Positions 1 through 6,774 of a stretch of 12,681 bases of DNA are shown piece after piece. Each line of letters opens with the position of its first letter. Position 1 is the first letter of the stretch. The translations under genes and the position numbers were made by a program. The notes below the pieces were generated by a model. That model searched no databases. It saw only the letters and a program-made list of their open reading frames with translations, and had not been told where the DNA came from. The stretch is taken from NCBI GenBank assembly GCA_017379255.1, contig JAFNWZ010000009.1, forward strand, positions 1 through 12,681, given 5' to 3'. The stretch is from Akkermansia sp. GTDB taxonomy: Bacteria; Verrucomicrobiota; Verrucomicrobiia; Verrucomicrobiales; Akkermansiaceae.

Positions 1-6
1 GCCCCC

Positions 7-375
7 ATGTACAAGCTCGCCTTATCTATCTGCCTGTTGTTTATGAGCAATGTCGTGATGACCTTTGCCTGGTATGGTTTTTTGCGCAAACCGGGAGAGG
101 CCAACAGCACGCCCATGTGGATGCTGGTGCTGATGAGCTGGGGGCTGGCGTTCCTTGAATACTGCTTCATGGTGCCGGCCAACCACCTGGGTCGCGCCTA
201 CGGTTTGTCGCTCGCGCAGCTCAAGATTATGCAGGAGGCGCTGACGCTGAGCATTTTTGTACCGTTCATGATTCTGTACATGGGAGAGCAGTGGAAGTGG
301 GATTACCTGTGGGCTTTCCTGTGCGTGCTGGGCGCGGTGTTCTTTGTGAACCGGGAGGCGCTCATGGGCGCATAA
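7..375 (+). CDS. DUF486 / DMT-type small membrane protein
   Basis: A 122-residue hydrophobic protein with four likely membrane helices, at about residues 4-24, 37-55, 74-92 and 98-115. It carries the pattern I associate with the DUF486 group of small drug/metabolite-transporter-like proteins: MTFAWYG in helix 1, WGLAFLEYCFMVPANH in helix 2, and SLAQLKIMQEA leading into helix 3. Length and motif order match that family, which usually runs to about 110-120 residues. Substrate and function are unknown; the protein probably sits in the inner membrane as an oligomer. The start at 7 is taken because helix 1 begins immediately and family members start at the same point. Only six bases lie upstream, so its promoter and ribosome binding site cannot be judged. 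It converges on the 393-845 gene with 17 bases between the stop codons. Confidence 0.82.
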   Translation: MYKLALSICLLFMSNVVMTFAWYGFLRKPGEANSTPMWMLVLMSWGLAFLEYCFMVPANHLGRAYGLSLAQLKIMQEALTLSIFVPFMILYMGEQWKWDYLWAFLCVLGAVFFVNREALMGA

Positions 376-392
376 TGAGCCGCTCTCAACAT

Positions 393-845
393 TTAATAGC
401 ATTCCAGCTCAATATATACCAGATTCCGCTGACGGCACCAGGCAAAGCGTTTCAGGCAGCACGGCTTCAGCGCCTCATCGCGCCGCTCCTGCATCCGGGC
501 ATTCAGCTGCGCCAGCAGGGCAGCACTTTCCAGCGCTTCCAGAGAATCCTCCTCCGCGCTCACCTGAACCGGGCGGGCATCCGCTGCCGCAGCAAACCAA
601 TCCTCCACAGCAGGCACCTCAATCAGCCCGGTAAGCACCAGATAATTATCCGGGGTGGGAACCGTCCAGCGGTCATCAAACTTCGGTCGGGCGCGCCACT
701 GCGCGCGTCTGATGCCACCGTCCAGCACCAGACGCCGTTGCAGCGGCTCCACATCGGTACGCAGCGGCGGCTCCGATTCCGGCCAGAGGAAAATCCCCAT
801 CAACAGCAGTACCAACAGCGCTGCAAAGCATCCCAGCTTCCTCAT
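393..845 (-). CDS. Membrane-anchored hypothetical protein coupled to the ATPase gene
   Basis: I do not recognise this protein. From the ATG at 845 it has 150 residues. A short basic start (MRKLGC) is followed by one hydrophobic segment at about residues 6-21, so it is probably a signal anchor with the rest outside the cytoplasm. The body is polar, with a predicted helix rich in Glu, Ala and Leu around residues 95-125. The C-terminus carries four cysteines (KPCCLKRFAWC, then ECY at the end). The frame is open for six more codons to an ATG at 863, but 845 is preferred: a GAGGAG Shine-Dalgarno at 854-859 lies 8 bases before it, and its ATG overlaps the TGA of the upstream ATPase as ATGA. That overlap suggests coupled translation and a shared role. 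No terminator is evident after its stop. Confidence 0.68.
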   Translation of the reverse strand: MRKLGCFAALLVLLLMGIFLWPESEPPLRTDVEPLQRRLVLDGGIRRAQWRARPKFDDRWTVPTPDNYLVLTGLIEVPAVEDWFAAAADARPVQVSAEEDSLEALESAALLAQLNARMQERRDEALKPCCLKRFAWCRQRNLVYIELECY

Positions 846-2185
846 CCCTGTATCTCCTCGCACACGCGATACGCCTGTTCAATACCATAGAGGGGTAAAT
901 CCACCAGCGTGAATGTTCCACCGTCCTTACCGCTAGGAGGATGGCTGATCTGGAACGAAGCCATCGACACACGCAAGGCCAGCGGCACCTGCTGCTTGCG
1001 GCAGAAGGTCATCAGACTCTTCGCCTGGAGATTAATCTCTGCCTTCACCTCCACGGGCACAAAAGCAGCCCCGCAGCCGAAGGCAAAATCAATTTCGCAA
1101 TCAGATTGGTGCGATGACCAGTAAAAAAGCTCGCGGGCATTCACAGCCCGCAACTGCTGCTGCACATACTGCTCCGCCAAAGCTCCCTTGAACTCTGTAA
1201 AAATAGCATTGCCCTCCACGATGGTCTTTGCCTGCAAATCAGCCATAGCACCCAGCAGTCCCACATCCACGAAGAACAGCTTGAACATCCTGTCGCGGTA
1301 CGCGGCCGGAGGGAATGCAGGCTTACTCACACGCGATACGGTATGCACCAACCCGGCATCCACCAGCCATTGCAGAGCGTATTCCACATCCCGCATCCGC
1401 AGGCCGGGGGCTACATCCTTGCAGATAAACTTCTTGTTCTCGCGCGAAAGCTGCCCGGGTATGGAGTTCCACACCATCGAAATACGCGGAGCCACTTCAG
1501 CAGGAGCATGCTTCGTGAAATCACGCCGGTAGCCATCCAGCAGACTTTGATGCACCCGGCGCACCTCTGCAAAATTCCTGGTCTGCACAAAAGCAGCCAC
1601 AGCTTCCGGCATGCCGCCCACAAAGTAGTACTGCTTCAGCAAATCTGCAAAACGGGAAGCAAACACCTTTACCAGATCCCAATCCCGGGACTCCAGGAGC
1701 TTCACCAGATTCCCCTGCCCCGAAGCCTCCAGAAATTCACAGAAGGTCATCGGGTAGAGATTCATCATATCCACCTTTCCCACCGGGAAACCAGTCCCCT
1801 CATGCACTTGCAATCCCAGCAGGGAACCTGCCGCCACGATGTGATATTCCCTTGCGTTTTCGCAAAAGTATTTCAGGGAAGTCAGCGCCTGCGGGCATTC
1901 CTGAATTTCGTCAAAAATAATCAGCGTTTCCCCGGGTGTCAGCTGGCGACCGGTTTCTGCCTGAATCAGAAGAAGCAGCCGCTGCACATCATACCCACCG
2001 GAGAAGGCAAGGCGCATATTCTCATTGCTGTCAAAACTGACAAATGCCACTTCCTTGTAATGCTTGCGACCAAACTCCTGCATGAGCCAGGTCTTACCAA
2101 CCTGTCTCGCACCCATGATAAGGAGAGGCTTCCGCATCGGGCTGTTCTTCCACTCCAGCAGCTGTTGTTCTGCGTATCGCTTCAT
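842..2185 (-). CDS. AAA_14 / DUF4143-type P-loop ATPase
   Basis: A 447-residue protein of the ATP-binding family with an AAA-type N-terminal domain and a DUF4143 C-terminal domain. Walker A is GARQVGKT at residues 25-32 and Walker B is LIIFDEIQ at 88-95. A sensor-like stretch, HIVAAGSLLG, follows at 115-124. The C-terminal part has EIDFAFG near 364-370 and PVEVKAE near 377-383, the acidic and E-x-K pattern of PD-(D/E)XK nuclease folds. In this family that fold is often degenerate, so nuclease activity is not assured. Biological roles of the family are poorly known, and members are common, multicopy and mobile in gut bacteria. The start is fixed by GAGGAG at 2195-2200, nine bases upstream, and an in-frame stop lies just beyond. 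It overlaps the 393-845 gene by four bases. The coding DNA looks more A/T-rich than its neighbours, which hints at acquisition. Confidence 0.88.
   Translation of the reverse strand: MKRYAEQQLLEWKNSPMRKPLLIMGARQVGKTWLMQEFGRKHYKEVAFVSFDSNENMRLAFSGGYDVQRLLLLIQAETGRQLTPGETLIIFDEIQECPQALTSLKYFCENAREYHIVAAGSLLGLQVHEGTGFPVGKVDMMNLYPMTFCEFLEASGQGNLVKLLESRDWDLVKVFASRFADLLKQYYFVGGMPEAVAAFVQTRNFAEVRRVHQSLLDGYRRDFTKHAPAEVAPRISMVWNSIPGQLSRENKKFICKDVAPGLRMRDVEYALQWLVDAGLVHTVSRVSKPAFPPAAYRDRMFKLFFVDVGLLGAMADLQAKTIVEGNAIFTEFKGALAEQYVQQQLRAVNARELFYWSSHQSDCEIDFAFGCGAAFVPVEVKAEINLQAKSLMTFCRKQQVPLALRVSMASFQISHPPSGKDGGTFTLVDLPLYGIEQAYRVCEEIQG
854..859 (-). promoter_or_regulatory. Shine-Dalgarno of the membrane-anchored protein gene
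   Basis: GAGGAG on the minus strand, inside the end of the ATPase gene and eight bases before the ATG at 845. It favours that start over the in-frame ATG at 863, which lies upstream of it. It is the same hexamer as used by the ATPase gene. Confidence 0.7.
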
Positions 2186-2194
2186 GGCATTTTT

Positions 2195-2200
2195 CTCCTC
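2195..2200 (-). promoter_or_regulatory. Shine-Dalgarno of the ATPase gene
   Basis: GAGGAG on the minus strand, nine bases before the ATG at 2185. It decides the start and stands out because most neighbouring genes have no recognisable Shine-Dalgarno. Confidence 0.75.
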
Positions 2201-2253
2201 AGAAGCAAGCTATCACACTTTTCATTCATTATCAATACCAATTTGCAAAAACA

Positions 2254-2371
2254 GGACGACTTTTTACCTTTTCACCCACATTTCGCGGACGACTTTTTGC
2301 CTTTTCGCCCACATTTCGCGAACGACTTTTTATCTTTTCGCCCACATTTCGCGGACGACTTTTTGCCTTTC
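2254..2371. repeat. 33-bp tandem direct repeat array (about 3.6 copies)
   Basis: Three complete 33-bp units lie at 2254-2286, 2287-2319 and 2320-2352, with a partial fourth from 2353 to about 2371. On the plus strand each unit begins GGACGACTTTTT (GAACGACTTTTT in unit 3) and ends CCCACATTTCGC. Units differ at only a few positions: unit 1 has ACC and CAC where unit 2 has GCC and CGC, and unit 3 has ATC. There are no spacers, so it is not CRISPR. The unit is a multiple of three, and one minus-strand frame reads the 11-residue repeat RNVGEKxKSRP without a stop, but no convincing start or ribosome binding site precedes it. The array fills the gap between the pheT terminator and the ATPase gene, so it could be part of the ATPase control region or the trace of a mobile element. 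Confidence 0.93.
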
Positions 2372-2377
2372 TGGCAC

Positions 2378-2412
2378 AAAAAGAGAGGTCGGAGACAGCG
2401 TCTCCGACCTCT
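2378..2412 (-). terminator. Rho-independent terminator of pheST
   Basis: A perfect 13-bp inverted repeat, 2384-2396 with 2400-2412, has a three-base loop. On the minus strand it is followed by CTTTTT. It sits 22 bases after the pheT stop. The arm reads AGAGGTCGGAGAC. The partial fourth unit of the tandem array begins just beyond it. Confidence 0.92.
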
Positions 2413-2433
2413 GAAAAGGATGAACAAAGCCCT

Positions 2434-4929
2434 TTAGCGGAACTTAAGCTCCTTCACCTTGGCAACGAGGGCGTCGAGCACCGACTTGTGCGCGGCATCC
2501 ACCTCGGCGGCGGTGAGGGTCTTCTTCGCGTCGCGGTACAGGAAGGTGTAGGTCATGGCCTTGCGGTCAGCGGCAAGTTTCTCGCCCGTCGGGTCACAGA
2601 ACACATCCTTGAGCGCGCAGGAAACCAGCAGCTTCTGTTTGGCGCCTTCGACCACCTTCATGATATCAGCATGGCGGGTGGCGGCGGGCACATCGAGCGA
2701 GGCATCGCGGCTGGAGCCGGGGAACTGGGGCAGGTCTGCTGCCTTGAAGGGAGCAGTAGCCACCTGCTGCAGCTTGCGGAGGTCCAGCTCGGCGTAGTAG
2801 CATTCCATGGGCAGGCCCAGGGCGCGGCACTTGGCCAGGGAAAGGCGGGCCACATAGCCGCAGGCCTGGTTGTTGATGGCGATATCAGCCCCCACGGCGG
2901 CGTTCTCACGCTGCTGCTTGGCGGGGGTGATGGCGATGGCGGCCTTGGGCACGAGGGTGTCCAGCACGGCGCGGAGGTGTTCGAAGTGCACCTCACCGGG
3001 CTTGGTGCAGGCCCAGCTGGCGGGGGTCAGCTTGCCGGCCATGAAGATACCCAGCACTTCGGTTTCGATATCCTTACCCTTGCCGCCGCCGGTGTTGCGG
3101 AACACGCGGCCGCATTCAAAGAAGCGCAGCACATCCATGCCCTGGTTGATGTTGCGGGCAGCCACGGAGATGAGGCCGGGAGCAAGAGAGGGACGCAGGG
3201 TGGAGTGGTCTTCCGAAATCGGCAGGGAGACGCGGATGATGTCGCCCTCCATGAGCGGTTTGATGGGCAGCGCGTTCTCTACGCTGGCGATGGTGGGGTC
3301 GATGCTTTCGGCAGCGATGAGCTTGAAGGTCTGCACCTCCCAGAAACCGGCACCGGCCAGTTTGCGGGAAAGGGCCATGCGGTAGTCGTGGGCGCGGTCC
3401 TGGGCGCTTTCCGGCACATAGATGGAAGTGCTGGTGGCGGGGATATTGTCGATACCGTACACGCGGACGATTTCTTCCAGCAGGTCGCAGCTGCGCTTAA
3501 GGTCAAGACGCCAGGGCGGGCAGTCCCATGTACCCTTCACGTCGACATCCTTGAGGCCCAGATTGCGGAGAATGCGGGCACCCTCCATGTGGGGCAGCGT
3601 GCCGTTGGTCATCACGTCGAGTTCCTTCCAGTCCAGCTTCACCTGGTCGAGGGCGTAGTAAATCTTGGCTTCGGTGCCCTGCTCCAGCACGGTGGCGCTG
3701 GTGGCCAGCTCTTCCGATACCAGGCAGGGAGCCTGGCCACCCACCAGCACCGGCTCGGCGGTACCGCCGCAGCACTCGAGGATGAGCTGGGTGGCGCGGG
3801 CGGCGGCGCGCAGGACATTCCAGGGGGAGGTGCCGCGCTCGAAACGGTAGGAGGAATCGGAGCCCAGCGCCAGGCGGCGGCTGGTGAAGCGGATGCTGCT
3901 GCGCAGGAACCAGGCAGATTCCAGAACAATGTCGGTGGTCTGTTCCGTCACGCCGGAATCCAGGCCGCCCATGACACCACCCAGGGCCAGGGCGGCGCCG
4001 CTGGCATCGGAGATGGCAACATCATCGCTCTTGAGCGTGTACTGCTCATTCATGAGGCTGGTGAACTGCTCGCCCTCAGCCGCGCGGCGGATGTTGAGCC
4101 CGCCGGTAATCTTGGCGGCATCAAAGGCATGCAGCGGGTGGCCCAGCTCAAAGAGGCAGTAGTTGGTGATGTCCACCACGTTGTTGATGGGGCGCAGGCC
4201 GATGGACACCAGGCGGTTGACCAGCCACTCGGGCGAGGGGCCAATCTTGACGCCGGAAATGCGGGTGGCGGTGTAAAGCGGGCAGAGCTCCGGAGCAGAA
4301 AGCGTGATAAAATCGCCAGCAGCCTTGGTCCGGGCAGCAGCGGCGGGAGCCTCGGCAGGGTCCTGCTTCAGGCTGCGTCCCGTGATGCCAGCCAGCTCGC
4401 GGGCCATGCCCCAATGGCTCAGCAGGTCGGGGCGGTTCGGGGTAATCTCCAGCTCGAAGATGGTGTCCGTCTCCACAAAGGAACGAACCGGCGTGCCGAT
4501 GACATAGTCCTGCGGCAGAATCCAGAGGCCGTGTTCCTTATCAGGCAGGCCGAGTTCGGAGGCAGAGCAGAGCATGCCGCGGCTTTCGACACCGCGCAGC
4601 TTGCCGTCCTTGATTTCCCAGCCGCCGGGCAGCACCGCGCCGGGCAGCGCGCAGGGCACTTTGTCGCCCACGCTGTAATTCTGCGCACCGCAGACAATCT
4701 GGCGCAGGGAGCCCTCGCCAGCATCCACCATGCACACGTTGAGGTGGTCACTCCCCTCCACGGGGGTCTTTTCCATGACCTGGGCCACCACCACGAGGTC
4801 GGTGGTCACGCCGCGCTCCTGGATACCCTCTACCTCGATACCGGCAAAGGTGAGCATATCGGCCATTTCCTGGGTGCCAAGCCCTTCGAGGTCAATGTAG
4901 CTGGAAAGCCAATTCAGAGAAACATTCAT
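2434..4929 (-). CDS. pheT: Phenylalanine--tRNA ligase beta subunit
   Basis: The beta subunit of the heterotetrameric class II phenylalanyl-tRNA synthetase, which with PheS charges tRNA-Phe. Domains can be followed in order. The N-terminal segment MNVSLNWLSSYIDL leads to an OB-fold tRNA-binding (EMAP-like) domain at about residues 42-150, with CGAQNYSVGDKVPCALPGA and the SRGMLCSASELG motif. The B3/4 editing domain follows at about 210-390, with ALGGVMGG and YRFERG. The B5 region is at about 425-505, ending EEIVRVYGID. A C-terminal FDX-ACB anticodon-binding domain starts at about 735, with FPGSSRDASLDV. At 831 residues it is somewhat longer than the usual roughly 795. It starts 26 bases after pheS stops, with no clear Shine-Dalgarno, and ends before a strong terminator. 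Confidence 0.97.
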   Translation of the reverse strand: MNVSLNWLSSYIDLEGLGTQEMADMLTFAGIEVEGIQERGVTTDLVVVAQVMEKTPVEGSDHLNVCMVDAGEGSLRQIVCGAQNYSVGDKVPCALPGAVLPGGWEIKDGKLRGVESRGMLCSASELGLPDKEHGLWILPQDYVIGTPVRSFVETDTIFELEITPNRPDLLSHWGMARELAGITGRSLKQDPAEAPAAAARTKAAGDFITLSAPELCPLYTATRISGVKIGPSPEWLVNRLVSIGLRPINNVVDITNYCLFELGHPLHAFDAAKITGGLNIRRAAEGEQFTSLMNEQYTLKSDDVAISDASGAALALGGVMGGLDSGVTEQTTDIVLESAWFLRSSIRFTSRRLALGSDSSYRFERGTSPWNVLRAAARATQLILECCGGTAEPVLVGGQAPCLVSEELATSATVLEQGTEAKIYYALDQVKLDWKELDVMTNGTLPHMEGARILRNLGLKDVDVKGTWDCPPWRLDLKRSCDLLEEIVRVYGIDNIPATSTSIYVPESAQDRAHDYRMALSRKLAGAGFWEVQTFKLIAAESIDPTIASVENALPIKPLMEGDIIRVSLPISEDHSTLRPSLAPGLISVAARNINQGMDVLRFFECGRVFRNTGGGKGKDIETEVLGIFMAGKLTPASWACTKPGEVHFEHLRAVLDTLVPKAAIAITPAKQQRENAAVGADIAINNQACGYVARLSLAKCRALGLPMECYYAELDLRKLQQVATAPFKAADLPQFPGSSRDASLDVPAATRHADIMKVVEGAKQKLLVSCALKDVFCDPTGEKLAADRKAMTYTFLYRDAKKTLTAAEVDAAHKSVLDALVAKVKELKFR

Positions 4930-4955
4930 GATTTTTCAGTTAAAAGGTTTGAATT

Positions 4956-5966
4956 TTATTGGAACTGGGCAAGGAAGCGGGCATCGTTTTCGATGAGGAG
5001 GCGGATATCGCGGATGCCCCAGCGAATCATGGCCAGGCGCTCCAGACCGATGCCGAAGGCAAAACCGGTGCAGCCGGCGTACTGGTTCTTGCCGGTAGCT
5101 TTGTCGATATTCTCGAACACAGCGGGGTTCACCATGCCGCAACCGGCAATCTCAATCCAGCGCGGGGCCTGCCCGGCTGCCTGCAGCAGCACATCAATCT
5201 CAAAGCTGGGTTCGGTGAAGGGGAAGAAGTGCGGGCGGAAACGCACGGCGGTTTCCTCACCGAAGAGGGCTTTCAGGAAATATTCCAGCGTGCCTTTCAG
5301 GTCGCCCACGCTCACTTCCTTGGCCACATACAGACCTTCAATCTGGTTGAAGGCGGAAAGGTGGGTGGCATCAATGGCATCGCGGCGGAAGGCCGAACCG
5401 GGGCAGATGATGCGGATGGGCGGGCATTCCTTCTCCATGACGCGGGCCTGCACGGTGCTGGTCTGCGTGCGCAGCAGCTTGCCGCTGTCGAAGTAGAAGG
5501 TATCTTTCTCGTTGCGGGCGGGGTGGTCATCCGGGGTGTTGAGCGCATCGAAGCAATGCCACTCGTCCTCAATCTCCGGGCCATCAGCCAGGGTGAATCC
5601 CATGCGGCGCAGCACGCGCACCGCTTCATCGCGCACAATGGAAATCGGGTGCAAGCCGCCGGCAGGCAGCGCAGCCCCGGGCATCGTAAAGTCCACCCCG
5701 GCCACGGCAGCGGCATCAATCTCCTGCTGCAGGGCGGCCTTGCGGTCTTCCAGCGCAGCGGTGATGGCAGCACGGGCTTCGTTCAGCAGCGCGCCCACGG
5801 CGGGTTTATCTTCCCTGGGCACATCGCGCATGCCCTGCTGCACCTGGGTGAGGGTACCTTTCTTGCCCAGGATGCCCACGCGGGCATCCTCCAGCGCCTT
5901 CATATCGGCAATGCCGGCTATGCGCGCCAGGGCGTCGGCTTGTACACTTGCAATCTGATTTTTCAT
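4956..5966 (-). CDS. pheS: Phenylalanine--tRNA ligase alpha subunit
   Basis: The catalytic alpha subunit of phenylalanyl-tRNA synthetase, 336 residues, close to the usual 327-350. The first 85 or so residues form the tRNA-binding coiled coil, including GILGKKGTLT. Class II motif 1 lies near HPISIVRDE (106-114). Motif 2 is GSAFRRDAIDATHLSAFNQIEG at about 190-211. The phenylalanine pocket includes FRPHFFPFTEPSFE at 243-256. Motif 3 is GFAFGIGLERLAM at 301-313. The frame is open back to 6056, but the ATG at 5966 is chosen: it gives the family N-terminus (MKNQIASVQADAL), and a strong promoter lies inside the would-be extension. It is the first gene of pheST. No T-box or phenylalanine-rich leader peptide is visible in the short leader. 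Confidence 0.97.
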   Translation of the reverse strand: MKNQIASVQADALARIAGIADMKALEDARVGILGKKGTLTQVQQGMRDVPREDKPAVGALLNEARAAITAALEDRKAALQQEIDAAAVAGVDFTMPGAALPAGGLHPISIVRDEAVRVLRRMGFTLADGPEIEDEWHCFDALNTPDDHPARNEKDTFYFDSGKLLRTQTSTVQARVMEKECPPIRIICPGSAFRRDAIDATHLSAFNQIEGLYVAKEVSVGDLKGTLEYFLKALFGEETAVRFRPHFFPFTEPSFEIDVLLQAAGQAPRWIEIAGCGMVNPAVFENIDKATGKNQYAGCTGFAFGIGLERLAMIRWGIRDIRLLIENDARFLAQFQ

Positions 5967-5979
5967 AAGTTCGCGGGAA

Positions 5980-6007
5980 ACTATACGCGCGTAGGCGGAA
6001 TTGTCAA
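5980..6007 (-). promoter_or_regulatory. Sigma70-type promoter of pheST
   Basis: On the minus strand TTGACA (6002-6007) and TATAGT (5980-5985) are separated by 16 bases. The -35 is a perfect consensus and the -10 matches five of six. The predicted transcript would start near 5973, leaving a leader of only about 6-8 bases before the pheS ATG, too short for a Shine-Dalgarno site or an attenuator. Confidence 0.8.
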
Positions 6008-6044
6008 GCATTATGCGCCTTACAGACTGACAGCAGCGCCACGC

Positions 6045-6075
6045 AGCCCGGCGCATTTCTGCTAAACACCGGGCT
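6045..6075. promoter_or_regulatory. Inverted repeat between pheS and the lipoprotein gene
   Basis: AGCCCGG (6045-6051) and CCGGGCT (6069-6075) are perfect complements 17 bases apart. The right arm touches the -35 box of the lipoprotein promoter. It could be an operator or chance in GC-rich DNA. A second pairing, GCGCC with GGCGC at 6036-6040 and 6050-6054, competes with it. Confidence 0.3.
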
Positions 6076-6103
6076 TGCCAAAGAATGCGGAAAATGATAG
6101 AAT
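6075..6103 (+). promoter_or_regulatory. Sigma70-type promoter of the lipoprotein-xerD pair
   Basis: TTGCCA (6075-6080) and TAGAAT (6098-6103) lie 17 bases apart. With the usual -10 to start distance, transcription would begin at or next to the A of the ATG at 6110, giving a leaderless mRNA. Confidence 0.7.
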
Positions 6104-6109
6104 ACCCGC

Positions 6110-6751
6110 ATGAAGCCGTTCGTAACCCTTTCCCTGCTGAGCATGACGCTGCTCACATCGTGCAGCGTTCTGGAGCGTCTTTCCACCCCGGGAGAATACA
6201 CTCCGATTTACCTGGAAGAGCCCTCCCCGCTGGATCCCCCCGGCATGGATGCCATTCGCGCAGAGGCCCGCGCCAAATATGTGAAGGAAGGCCTGTACAA
6301 AGACGGCGAAACACTTGAAGTGCAGCAGGGCAAGGCATTCCTGTTCAACCGCAACCCGGATTACTACGAAGGCGCCAAAGGACGCATGATCCAGACAGCG
6401 AACGCCCGCATCATCTCCTGCGAGGGGCTGTACTATTTTGTGGAGCTGGATGACGGCTCCAAGGGGTTCCTCCGCGAAACAGACTTTGTCAACCCCGTCA
6501 AGCTGGTATCCAACTCCATCGAAAACCTGCTGCCGGAAGAAAGCTGGGACACCCCGGCCCCCATGGGTGGCGAGCAGCAAATCATCACCAGCACCAGTGG
6601 CCGCGCTGTGCTTGTGGTGAAGAAAACCTCCAAGAAGACGGATGAGTTCAACGCCCGCCGCCGCGAGCTGTTGAACAAACAGTCTGCTGACGACACCCTG
6701 CCCACCCCCACAGAAGAACTGCCGGAACCTGCAGGCAGCGCCGGGGAGTAA
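6110..6751 (+). CDS. Putative lipoprotein with SH3-like central region
   Basis: A 213-residue protein with a lipoprotein signal: MKPFVTLSLLSMTLLTSC, with the lipobox LTSC and Cys18 as the probable lipidation site. After a Pro-rich linker and a charged helix at about 46-62, residues 74-128 look like a small beta-barrel of SH3 type (GKAFLFN, then GLYYFVELDDGSKGFLRETDF), though this is judged from pattern alone. The C-terminal third is charged and low in complexity (KKTSKKTDEF, then a Pro/Glu-rich tail), probably disordered. It should be anchored on the periplasmic side of a membrane. The start is supported by the signal sequence and the promoter just upstream. It runs into the recombinase gene 23 bases later and probably shares its mRNA. 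Function unknown. Confidence 0.8.
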   Translation: MKPFVTLSLLSMTLLTSCSVLERLSTPGEYTPIYLEEPSPLDPPGMDAIRAEARAKYVKEGLYKDGETLEVQQGKAFLFNRNPDYYEGAKGRMIQTANARIISCEGLYYFVELDDGSKGFLRETDFVNPVKLVSNSIENLLPEESWDTPAPMGGEQQIITSTSGRAVLVVKKTSKKTDEFNARRRELLNKQSADDTLPTPTEELPEPAGSAGE

Positions 6752-6774
6752 TCAGCCTCCCCCCTGCCCGCTTT

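Noticed and set aside
291..890. Plus-strand frame of 199 codons overlapping the DMT gene and the anchored-protein gene
   Set aside because: The minus-strand gene here has a signal anchor, a Shine-Dalgarno and an ATGA overlap; this frame has nothing comparable.
2254..2371. CRISPR array
   Set aside because: Units are directly adjacent with no spacers, and no cas genes are present.
1343..2437. Open plus-strand frame of 364 codons across the ATPase, the repeats and the pheT end
   Set aside because: Antisense to a well-supported ATPase; it stays open through the repeats only because they lack stops in that frame.
2488..5496. Open plus-strand frame of 1002 codons opposite pheT and the end of pheS
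   Set aside because: It is an antisense shadow: high-GC DNA gives long open frames opposite real genes, and the product is a low-complexity Gly/His/Ala-rich sequence with no domain.
5966..6007. Attenuator or T-box control of pheST
   Set aside because: The predicted leader is under 10 bases and no phenylalanine-rich leader peptide or T-box sequence is seen.
5967..6056. Extension of pheS by 30 codons to the ATG at 6056
   Set aside because: The TTGACA/TATAGT promoter lies inside the extension, and the added residues do not resemble a PheS N-terminus.
4959..6065. Open plus-strand frame of 368 codons opposite pheS
   Set aside because: Antisense shadow of pheS, with His/Gly-rich composition and no family features.
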